From the NCBI GenBank assembly GCA_951812925.1, contig OX638371.1, positions 114,475,124-114,539,123 of the forward strand: DNA of 64,000 nucleotides, given 5' to 3'. The translations under genes were made by a program, and so were the position numbers. Below the pieces are notes generated by a model that did no database searches, was not told the DNA's origin, and saw nothing but the letters and a program-made list of their open reading frames with translations. This document shows, piece by piece, positions 36,080-46,062 of the stretch (the stretch's first letter is position 1; the number at the start of each line of letters is the position of its first letter). Source of the stretch: Calliopum simillimum (taxonomy: Eukaryota; Arthropoda; Insecta; Diptera; Lauxaniidae).

Positions 36080-37585
36080 TGTTATTTTTACAACAATTTT
36101 TAAGTTATTCAACATTTGTGTAAAGTTTATATGTTTATGCAAATGTTTTTTTTAACAACTTTTGGTTTTATTTAGAAACATAATATATTTTTGTGTTGTT
36201 TATTTCCTCTCATAGAGTCTCCAAAAACCTTCTTCATTGTTCTCCAAATTGTTTTTCAGCATTCTAATACATTTTTTCTATGTCCTATTTCTGCAATCTG
36301 TACTTCATGGGGGCACCTTTTCTGTTACGTGTACATGTTTCCAGGATCTTTTGATACCGATTATCCATTTAATACTCTTAAGCTTATGTTTAACTAAGTA
36401 TTGGAAAGTATGTAGGCGATTTCGGGCACTTTAGACTAGATCCAATGACTTGCGTTTGAGGTAACTTGTTGTGTAGCCACAAGAAACCTCGTTTCATTCG
36501 TTTTCATTTTCGCTAAAAATTCCACACTGATCACTCCTAAGCGCCAATAATAATTATCACCCATAAAATGTAAAAATTATTGTTTATTCAAATGTTCAGT
36601 GTCAAAATAAATCCTATTATTGGAGAAAATCAAGCGTAAAAATTAAACTTTTGAATTAATTTGTTAAAAGCGACTAAATTGAAAAATCCACAATAATTAA
36701 TTATGTAATTAATTAATTAGTCACAGATGCCAGTGAGATCAACGTAATAAAATGCGGCAGCACGTAAACGAAATTCGAATTCTTCCCACTACAATTTTTG
36801 GTAAAACGGCCGGCACCATAAAATTGGACACATAATTTTATTCATTAGTTGGTTGCAGTTGGCGGAGTAGTGGAAGTGGCAACAGCGACGACAACGACTT
36901 AATTGACGCACTAATGCCGCTGCTGTTGCGTACCACCATTAAGGGAGTTACAAGCTCGAAAATTAAATGTTAAATTGTTTTTTTTGAATCCAAATTTGGT
37001 AGGAGGAAAAATTAATTAGGAAACAACACATTAAAAGGCGGCGCTTAGTGTCGGCGGCAGCACTTGTAGCGGTGCTGTTGACATTTTTATTGATTTTATT
37101 GTTTTCCATTTATCAAATCGGATTTTTATGACCAATCAGTTGTTGCAATTAAAATCAAGAGTTTAATTGCTGACATGATAGCCACGATGTTAGTGTTGCC
37201 ATTTAAGTATCATTGCTGTTAAAAGTTGAACTTGTTACAGTGATAAAAATAAAACTAAATATTATAATGAAACATCAGCAACTGCCTATTTGAGTAGGAG
37301 AATTTCCCTGCAGGACCACGGACTATTCCAAAACTAGTTTTCATACAACTCTATGGTATAATCCGACTGGTCCAAATTCTGATCACATCACATATAAAGT
37401 TCTATCTACGTTTTACTATGTTTGTCATTAAGTGTAACCAATTGTCTCCTTATGCATTACATTTGAAAGCAAAATGCCAATTTTTTTCATTTTATTTATA
37501 AATTCAACAAATTGTATTTGAAATTCAAATTTTATACAAAAATGTCAAAAGGTTTCATAGTCAAATGTGCTAAAGAGTTTTTTAT
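36080..37585. other. Intergenic DNA without recognisable gene
   Basis: ATTAATTA runs lie at 36696-36720. No coding region is supported. Confidence 0.5.
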
Positions 37586-37594
37586 ATATTTCTG

Positions 37595-37640
37595 AGCAAT
37601 GCGTTCCGGGTTCGAATCTCAGTGTGGATGAGCATTTTTT
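37595..37640 (+). repeat. tRNA-like B-box fragment
   Basis: GCGTTCCGGGTTCGAATCTC (37601-37620) contains the RNA polymerase III B-box pattern GGTTCGAAnC. No acceptor stem or A box of a true tRNA was found, so it is most likely a tRNA-derived repeat remnant. Confidence 0.4.
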
Positions 37641-37754
37641 TACTAATTTTTTATTATTTTATACCTCAGCTATGTTGGACATATGTTTAATTTTCTGCTC
37701 CGAAGACTCTTCAGACAAATTGTCTACAAATTAATAGAAATTTGGAAATTGGAA

Positions 37755-37835
37755 TTGAAAATCGTCGGGTGGAGGATTTGAACCCGGCCCTCTCCATGCA
37801 GCGCAAATCACTAGACTGATACACTATCTTTTACT
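37755..37835 (-). repeat. tRNA-like sequence, probable SINE or tRNA pseudogene
   Basis: On the minus strand TATCAGTCTAGTGATTTG resembles a tRNA D-arm/A box, and about 35 nt later GGGCCGGGTTCAAATCC is a strong B box. The T stem pairs poorly (CCGGG against CCTCC) and no 7-bp acceptor stem is apparent, so a functional tRNA is unlikely. A tRNA-headed SINE is the more plausible origin. Confidence 0.45.
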
Positions 37836-38112
37836 CTTCACAATCGAGGAACCGCCAAACAGTCCATAGGCTTTATAATTACACTGATACAATCGATACA
37901 TAATTGGACCACTTTTGGTACTTACGACGCTTTATGCATTACATTTGGACCATTTTTGAGACAGTTCATAATTTAAGTGGATTTATTGCAGTTTTAGGTG
38001 TAGTCTATTATGGACTACTTACAAAGAAAACTAGTCGAAAGATTGAACTATTGAGACAATTGACTCTGTTGGTCCTACAGGGTTATATCCACTTACATAC
38101 ATATGTACCTTA

Positions 38113-38200
38113 GACCGGGTCAATTATGTATAAAGCAAAATAAAATCATCCCGATACCAACTCAAAAGTTAGAAGGACTCTTAAAAACGATATCTGCATC
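38113..38200 (+). mobile_element. Truncated copy of the 90-bp hAT-type MITE
   Basis: TAGACCGGGTCAATTATGTA, AAGCAAAATAAAATCA and CAACTCAAAAGTTAGAAGGA match the minus strand of 57069-57158. The right terminal repeat is absent; the match stops after GACTCTTAAAA. Confidence 0.75.
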
Positions 38201-38204
38201 ATTT

Positions 38205-38860
38205 TTTTTTTTCATTCCGAGAAAAAACAATGGAGCATTTTTGATTTTATTGAAGGCCTATTTTAGCTAAAAAAAACATGTTTTTTGGTCATATCTTTTT
38301 TTTCATTAGAAAGTGCATAAGAAATAAAGATTATATTTTAAAAAAATTTTGGCGTTTTAACATTTTTTTTTTGTTGTATGGATAATATTCGGTTCCAAAA
38401 TTCGATTTTTTACGTTTTTCAATAAAGAGGTCGGAAAAACTATTTTTACACAAAAGCAAGGAAACTTACGAAAAAAGTGTCAGACAAAAAATGCTTGGAA
38501 TTGTCTAAAGAATACGTGTGAATTTTTTCAGATTAATAGGAACAAACTCTCATCATATCTTTCAACTTTATTTGTCGGCATGAGAGATTTTTAAACTGCT
38601 TTCGCTTACAAGTAATTGTTTCACAGAAGAGTTTTCTCCATGATTCTATGTAGTTGTTACTGTTTTACCACATGTTAAATTCAACTCTTACTGTTTGATT
38701 CGTGCAGTTGCTTTGATAAAGTGCCACAGGGTGCATTGAAATATGAAATAAAATAAATATATGAAATATACTTATAGTCGTGTCAATTGTAAACTATCCA
38801 ATCCAATAAATCGCATTTTTTAAATTTGTCAAGGGTTAAAAATAAAATTTGATACCCTTA
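38205..38860. other. Intergenic DNA without recognisable gene
   Basis: Nothing supportable; AT-rich with T runs. Confidence 0.5.
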
Positions 38861-38869
38861 AAGGACGCC

Positions 38870-39560
38870 ACTTATACCCCTTTGGCGCTTTGGACCGCTT
38901 TTACTTAAAAATTATATTTCACCAATCGATAGGAAAACGTCAGAGAAAATATTGAAAACTATAAAGGGTTTCTCAGAACTCTTTTACGAGGGTTTAGGCC
39001 ATTTTCTAAAAAAAACTTCACTGCGGCAATCGAAGAAAAATTTTGGCTCGTCCTCGACCCCTTTCATAAGTTTTAGATCAATTTTTGTAAAAAAATTTTA
39101 CTACACGAATCGATGGGGAAATGTTAAAAAAAAATTTTTGAAACTATCAAAAATGTTCCTGGCCTCTCTTTGGGGCTCAGCTTTTCAAACAAATTTGCTG
39201 TACCAATTGATAGTGAAAGGTCAAAGAAAAATTTTGGTACTCATAGTCGCCGACAGCCCATTGTTAAAAAAAAAAAAATTATTGGACCAATCAATTAGGA
39301 GAGGTTGAAGAAAAGTTTTGAAAACTGCAAGGGGTGTCACTGAAAATACTGACAAAAAAGTAGGTGAAATCAAACAGTGCTTAGCTCATTTTAAAACGGT
39401 TAAACGATTAGACGTGATTATAAGACTGGTCGGAAATAAATGACTAACATGACCAGAGGTGTCTTTTAGTACTCTATGTGACTATTTGGAGCCTATTTTT
39501 ATAACAATTTTATTGTATCAATCGATGGGAAAAGAACGAAAATAAATTTTCGACATGAGC
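38870..39560. repeat. Strongly diverged tandem repeat
   Basis: The phrase CACCAATCGATAGG / CACGAATCGATGGG / CCAATTGATAGTG / CCAATCAATTAGG followed by a GAAAA-rich stretch and TTTTGAAAACT recurs four to five times at irregular spacing (38921, 39104, 39203, 39287, 39516). The 118-codon ORF over it is probably chance. Confidence 0.5.
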
Positions 39561-39564
39561 AGAA

Positions 39565-41390
39565 ATCTCAATAAAAGTTTTTTTTTAAACTTTATGTTTT
39601 AGTTTTTTTAAATGTTTTTTAAAACTTTTTGTAATAAAAGTCAAGATAATTTTAAAATTTTTTTATAAAGAAAAAGTTTTGAGTCAACTTTTACTTTTAT
39701 TTCAAAAAGCATAAAGTTTTTTCAAACTTTTAAAAAAACTTCTTAAAAATTTATTTCAAGATCTGATTCAAACAAATTGTTTTCTCAGTGTATCATATAA
39801 TTTTAGTCATAATAATTTTTATCTTCAATGATATTATTTATTTCGATAAGTTAAGCAGAAATCGTGATAATTTTTTTAACATTTTTAATAATTCAAAACA
39901 AAAAGCACCGACAACTTATCAAAATTTTAATATTTTTTAAATATTTTCGCATGACAGCAACAACAACAACAACAAAAACAACAGCAACATTAAATAAATT
40001 GTCAAAATAACAATTAACCATTGGAAATAAAGCAAAACATAACCCTCAAACTGACAATCATTACTGCCGTCCAAATAAGGTCACTCGGTCGTTCGGTCGG
40101 TAGCTAGTTTTTGATAACTTAAAATGCAACCAAACAAAAAGCAGAAAAAAAGAATCCATTCAATTTTCAATCCAATATGCGATCAACAGCAGCAGCGTAG
40201 AATTGTGGAAGGAAAAAAGAATTAAATTGAATTGCATTGCACTGAATTGAATGGAAACTGACAGTTTGCGACGAATATCAGCGTCTAAAGATCTCTAATT
40301 AAAAACAATATTTCTTGTATGAGAGAGCGCCGCCTCTAATGGAGACAATGAACTAAATATTGCGCTACACTACCCCCTCCCCCCCGTTTCTTTCCGCTAC
40401 CACATACACATCGGCGTTGTATAACCATTTAAGACGATGCCGCGCTACGCTTTCTTTAACGTAAATTAAGTGAGTGGTTTTAGTTTTGCTGGCCAAAGAT
40501 ATCGATGTTGCCAGCGCTTAGAGGAATAAAAAACCCAGCAACATTTTAGTTAAAGAGTCTTTATTTAATCGTGATATGAATAAAATTTTTGATTCATATC
40601 ACAGTATCGCTTCGTTGTGGCAGAAGTTGTAGCAGTAAACAGAATATAAGGATTTTTGCAGTTGCAGAGTTACCATTTTTAGAGTTACGAGTTGTCTCAA
40701 AGCCATTGCAGATGGTTTGGTTGTGGTTTTTGTTTCCTTAGACTTTCAACTATGAATTGGTTTTTATGTGAACTTCTTAATCCTCCAAGTAAATGAGCGG
40801 GTGAATTTATTTTGCAACATTTTTATGTTCGATTACTCTGCCTACTGTTATTATTTTGTGTATTTATATTGTGCAATATTTTATTAATGACTACATTGCA
40901 TTCATTGTCCATTGATTTATTGAGATAGCCATGTTTTCTCTTATACAGTTAAGATAAAATGCAACATGCTCAAGTGCTCGTTAAAATCTTTTGACCTTTT
41001 TCAACATTTTTATCCTTTTTTTGTGGAATATTGCAAGAGATTAATATGAACATTTTTATTAACGTGATCACTGATTATATTTAGTAGAAAAATCAAAAAT
41101 TTTGACACAATAATGCTTAACACAGTGCAATAATGATTTTGCGAGGCACAATGTTGGAGTCGATTTCGAGTAATCATTACATACTCAATACGTAAATAAT
41201 ATCAGATACACCGAATTGACTCTAGTTCTCTAAATATTATTGCTTGAAGTTCAAAAAATAGTTGTTGTGAAGCATTATTAGAAGTTGTATCACACTGACA
41301 GTAGAAAGCGTAATTCATTTTTGCTAAGGGCTTCTTCATTAAGTCTAACATTTTACAATTTTTTTTCAAATTAAATTAGAATGAATACAT
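39565..41390. other. Intergenic DNA without recognisable gene
   Basis: CAA repeats lie at 39958-39988, and a pyrimidine-rich, more GC-rich patch with a C run lies at 40370-40388. No supported gene. Confidence 0.5.
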
Positions 41391-41399
41391 ATCCACACC

Positions 41400-41625
41400 A
41401 AATTTGGTATAAAATCTATGCTACAACTTGGTATACAAACCGTTTATACTTGTTCGTATAAAATTTATTCAAATAAAGTATAAATACAATTTTTGGGTTT
41501 AAATTTAATAGTATTACCATACAAAAATCTTATACTATTTTTGTATAAAATTTAGATAGAAGTTCATATGAAAGCATTTTAAACCATTTTATATAAAATT
41601 CATATTATGCTATGCAAACCAACTT
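41400..41625 (+). repeat. Dispersed repeat R23, copy 2
   Basis: It shares TTTTTGTATAAAATTTAGAT, AGTTCATATGAAAGCA, TATAAAATTCATATTATGC and CAAACCAA with 23115-23310 in the same order. Confidence 0.6.
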
Positions 41626-41629
41626 TACA

Positions 41630-43325
41630 TAATTTTCAAATAATTATTTCGGAATTAAAAAATGATATAGTATTTTTGTACCTACTAATTGAAAAAACAT
41701 ATTTTACTTACACCACTAAAAGTATACATATATCGATTTATCAAAAATCGACCAATGTTTGGTTAATTTTATTATGCATTTTTTTAAAATCTTATTTCCA
41801 CAGTTAAGATAAAAAATCAACAACAACAAAAACAACAAAAACAACATTACAATTGTACGCTCACAAATATTTGCCCAAATTCAGCAAAACACACCAAAGC
41901 ACAACACAAAACATATAACCATTTAGCAAAGGTCAACGCAAAGTTCAGCTAACGACACCTGTTACAATTACAATAACATTTTTTACAAATATGGCAAAAA
42001 TCACAGAGTACCAAGCATTTATTGCTTGCCATTTATGCCATTGATAAAAAAAGAAAAATACAAAATAAAAAAATTATAATAAAATCATTGAAATGCATAC
42101 AAAGTGCATGTTAACAACACCGAGTTTGCGTCTTAAGTCTTTTGTTTGTTACTTTAATTCGGCGCATTTTATTTGCAATTCCTTTGATATGTCTGCAATA
42201 TTAAAGCTAATTACTTTCGTTTGCAATAAATCAGCACGAAAATAAATTGCCAAAGTTTGGAAAAAGTAGCAATTTGGCATAAATTATATAAAAAATCAGA
42301 AAAAAATGTACGATATCAAAACCACAGAAAACAAAAAAACCAAATTTATAATTTTGTGTATAAAAAATTTGTTTGCGGCAAAAGTTAATCGATTTTTAGC
42401 CAGCTCTTAACCGCTTGGCATGTTGCGCATAAAATCTAGATTTATACAAGAAAAAGAGAAGCAAATGTTGGCAGCAGCAATAGCAATAGTTGTTGTAATG
42501 CAGAAAAATGTTAAATTGTATAAAAACACGACAAATGAAACGCAAACACAAAATAAAATTAAAGTCACGGTTTGCATCGTGTAAATTGTTATTGTAATTG
42601 TAACTGTGTGCAATTGTGCACTTGTTGCAAGCAACAAACTACTGTTGTTGCTAGCAAGCAGCCACAAATGTAAATGTCGCTGGTCAGGACATAACAAATA
42701 AGCCAATGAGCAGCAGCAGCAGCATCAACAGTTGATCTTATATCAGTGTAGCAAAGCAAAAACATCATCATCATCAACATTGGCAGCAGCAGCAACAACA
42801 ACAGCAATTGTTTGTTACCAACAATGGTAGCAAAAATCATTATTGTTTTTGTAATTTAATACCTTTCACTAAATGCAATGCAAGAAGCTGCACGATTTTA
42901 TTTGATTTTTTCTTGATTTTCTACAATTTTTTTTCGTTTTTGGTTTCTTGATCAATCGAAGAAGATGTATATTGCTAATTCATTGTAAGGTCTTGACAGC
43001 GGAATAGGTAAAATATTTAATTTTTTTTTCTGACTACAAGCACGCAAGTCAACGCTTAGTTTATGCTGTGCCGAGTTGTAATTTTGGGTCATTTTACTTT
43101 CATACTCATATAAATGAAGCGTTCAATCAAAAATTCAATTTCAGAATATTTTTAATTTAAATAAAAGCCCGTAGAGAGTGATTGGAGTCATCGTTCAATT
43201 TTTACACTATGTTCCGCGTATGAGTTACAAAAAAGTGCAATGCAAACTAAAACTAGTAAGGGTGGTATCTTTGGCCTGGCCTAAAACTAAATACCCTACA
43301 CTGCATTTCAAGTATATTATTAAGA
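41630..43325. other. Intergenic DNA with CAG/CAA microsatellites
   Basis: CAACAA runs lie at 41818-41845 and GCAGCA/CATCAT runs at 42707-42810. Minus ORFs crossing them are low-complexity Leu/Cys translations. No supported gene. Confidence 0.5.
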
Positions 43326-43329
43326 GAGT

Positions 43330-43830
43330 ATAAGAACAAATTGCCACGCCTTCACCTCCGAGCTTACCTTGATTTTGCGTAGAGCTTGCATTTACTGTTC
43401 TGAGTGTTTGAGTAAAATTCGGTTAGGTTTTCTTAGAAAACACTTTTCAGTATAGCGTTTAGAAACTTTCGCTTATATGGGAGGTGCCACGCCCTCTAAT
43501 CCTACTTTGCCTACTTTAAGCTCAGAGTTTACAATTAACGTTCTTCGTGTTTGAGTGAAATTTGGTAGGATTATCTTAAAAAACACTTTCATTATATAAT
43601 TTTGAAACATTTGCTTATATGGGAGGCGCCATGCCCTCTTGTCCGAGTTTACCTAGATCTTGCATATAGCATGCATTTATAGATCCGAGTGTTTGAATGT
43701 AATTTGGTTGGGTTATCTCAAAAAACGCTTTCTGTATAACATTTTGGAACTTTTGTTTATATGGGAGGTGCCACGCCCTCTAGTCCGAATTCGCCTAGTT
43801 TTTGCTCAGAGCTTATATTTACTTTTCCTA
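43330..43830 (+). repeat. Tandem repeat, 142-bp unit, about 3.5 copies
   Basis: TTATATGGGAGGTGCCACGC recurs near 43473, 43615 and 43757, each followed by CCTCTAGTCCGAATTCGCCT-like sequence, GCTCAGAGCTTA and ATCTCAAAAAACGCTTTC. Spacing is 142 bp. The same unit lies at 3555-3700 and, inverted, at 45030-45360. Confidence 0.88.
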
Positions 43831-44043
43831 GTATTTATGTGTATTTTGCTTCTGTTATTGCGAATAATGCTGTTATTATTGCATTTTGAATATATTTTTT
43901 GTATGGGTGGTAGGCGTGTCCGTTGACCGATCTCGCTCATTTTGAATCCCCCGAGCTAACTTTTACGACGGAGGCAGAATACCAAATTTCACTGAATTTT
44001 GTTGCTCAGTTTTCCCAACAAATGTATTTCCACACACACACAC

Positions 44044-44074
<31 letters not shown>

Positions 44075-44215
44075 CACAGACGGACATAGCTATATCGACT
44101 CAGGAGGTGACGCTGATCAAGAATATATATACTTTTCTATATCTGCCACGCCTCCTTCTCTGCGTTACAAACGGAAGGACAAAGTGAATATACCCTGGGT
44201 GTAGGGTAAAAAAAT
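43830..44215 (+). mobile_element. Mini-me/DINE-1-like repeat
   Basis: It shows a CCAG tetranucleotide tract (44042-44074), then CACAGACGGACATAGCTA, ATCGACTCAG, GACGCTGATCAAGAATATAT, a TCTGCGTTACAAACGGA stretch and a terminal TATACCCTGGGTGTAGGGTA. This order is characteristic of the Drosophila mini-me/DINE-1 group, regarded as Helitron/Helentron-related nonautonomous elements. The preceding 142-bp tandem block may belong to the same element, since both parts recur together at 3555-3815. Confidence 0.75.
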
Positions 44216-44439
44216 GTTGCAATGAATGTCACATATATATGTATGACGGATTGACGTGAGAGCAAACCAACTTTTAGGTCGATCGTTACCATTCGCTCTG
44301 AAACTTTTTGGCATGGTAATTTACTCGTAACATAAAACTGTTTTTTTTTTGACTTGTGGGCATTGTCCAGGGTGTTTGCAGAAAGATATGAGCTTTTGAA
44401 AAAAAAAAAAAAAAATTACACTGAAAAAAATTTTATTTT

Positions 44440-44550
44440 GAGTGGAAAAAAATTTATTTTCTTTTTTAAAGCCAATTTAGGGCTTGGTGCAACCTTTTCA
44501 TTTTTTTGAAATATTTTTATATAAAAGAAAATTTTATTATAACCTTCGAA
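44440..44550. repeat. Left arm of an inverted repeat enclosing the Transib locus
   Basis: TTCTTTTTTAAAGCCAATTT, GGGCTTGGTGCA and AAAATTTTATTATAA here are the inverted complement of 48555-48670. Together they look like the arms of a foldback or TIR element split by later insertions. Confidence 0.75.
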
Positions 44551-44654
44551 ATTGTGGTATCTTTTACGGTTATCAAGTTATGAATTTTTGAAGTTGTTAA
44601 ATGTTGTGTTTATCATGAGTCGTTCGTGCACGTTCGCTACCATGTAAGGTATCC

Positions 44655-44905
44655 GGCCGTTATTTTTTTTCGGTAGTTCCTAGTAATATTTTTCGTAGAA
44701 TATCTTAACCCATTTTAACCAATTTTTTTGGAAATGGGGTCAAAAAGACCCTTAAAACGGGATATAAAGATGATGAGAAAAATTATTCCTTGCTTGATTT
44801 TATGTTAGCCTTCAGGAACATTTTAACCCATTAAATCCCGTTTTTATTGGTCTTTCTGACCCCCTTTCCAAAAACTTGGGAATCACCGAAAAAAAGATGT
44901 CACAA
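44655..44905. repeat. Inverted-repeat element beside the Transib left end
   Basis: The left arm (44660-44775; TTTTTTTCGGTAGTTCC, GGAAATGGGGTCAAAAAGAC, AAACGGGATATAAAG) pairs with the right arm (44819-44903; AAATCCCGTTTTTATTGGTC, TTCTGACCCCCTTTCC, AATCACCGAAAAAAA). About 45 bp separates them. No coding region. Confidence 0.7.
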
Positions 44906-45029
44906 TTTTGAAGGTCGCACAGTGGGGCAAGGAGCTCTCATATGTGGCATCAAATAAACGGAGCTACGCACTGCAACCAAATTACATATATATACTAGGG
45001 ATGAATTATTTAAGCTTTCAACAAAATTT

Positions 45030-45360
45030 GGTCGAATTTGAACAAGAGGGCGTGGCATCTCCCATACAAGCAAAATCTTAAAAACTCTATACTGAGGGTA
45101 CTATCTAAGATAATCAAACCAAATTTCGTACAATTTCTACTAATAGTATAGGTAAACTCTGTAGGAAAATTAGCGAATTCGGACAAAAGGGCATGGCACT
45201 TCCTATACAAGAAAAATCTTTAAAACTCTATACAGAGAGTGCTATCTGAGATAATCGAACCAAATTTCGTAAACTTGCTACGAATAGTATGGAGTAGCTC
45301 TGGTAGGAAAATTGGAGAATTCGAAAAAGAGAGCGTGGCACCCCCTAAATAACAAAAATT
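45030..45360 (-). repeat. 142-bp-unit tandem repeat, inverted relative to 43330-43830
   Basis: GAGGGCGTGGCATCTCCCAT, AGGGCATGGCACTTCCTATA and GAGAGCGTGGCACCCCCTAA recur near 45046, 45187 and 45329, a 141-143-bp spacing. On the minus strand they read as the GGGAGGTGCCACGCCCTCT unit of the other block. The location between the Transib end and its coding region implies insertion into the transposon. Confidence 0.8.
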
Positions 45361-45439
45361 TTTATGTAGTTGAAAAAGTATGAATTTATTAATACATATT
45401 TATTAGTTCATTTAATATGTTCTGCTATCAATATACTAA

Positions 45440-45790
45440 CATGTACAAACCATGTGTAAACGATCAAGAAATTTGTTCATGGCATCCGATTTAGCTATAA
45501 ATTGGCATAAGCAATAGTTGCATAGTGGAAAAAATTACTACCAAATATTTTTTCAAAATTTAAAAAAATGGCGGAGATATGGGACTTTGAAATTTTTAGG
45601 TTAGTTTTTTTTGAGAAGCTATAACTTCGTTTGCATTTATCCAATTTTCAATTTTATAGTGTTAAATGATTTGTCTTAAAACAGACTTTGAAATAAAAAC
45701 TAGCAAACATTGCTTATGCCAATTTATAGCCAAATCGAATGCCATAAAAAAAATCTTGATCGTTTTGAAATGGTTTGTACCAATATGTAA
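45440..45790. repeat. Inverted repeat inside the Transib 3' region
   Basis: The left arm 45447-45522 (CAAACCAT, AACGATCAAGAA, GCTATAAATTGGCATAAGCA) is complementary to the right arm 45705-45783 (TGCTTATGCCAATTTATAGC, TCTTGATCGTTT, ATGGTTTG). About 180 bp lies between them. It may be a nested foldback element or part of the Transib non-coding region. Confidence 0.7.
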
Positions 45791-45907
45791 AATACATTTT
45801 TGATGCAGAACATTATGTTTATGTACATATATTTAATATAAAGAACAAGTATCTTAAAAAAACTTAATCAAAAAAATCTACTTCGCAAAGAAATAAATTT
45901 TGTAATA

Positions 45908-45974
45908 TTAAAAATACGACAAAGCATCATCTTCATCATCCTCATCATCATCATCATCGCCGTCATCATCAACG

Positions 45975-46020
<46 letters not shown>

Positions 46021-46021
46021 G

Positions 46022-46062
<41 letters not shown>

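Noticed and set aside
37755..37835. Functional tRNA gene
   Set aside because: The T stem is mispaired and no acceptor stem is visible.
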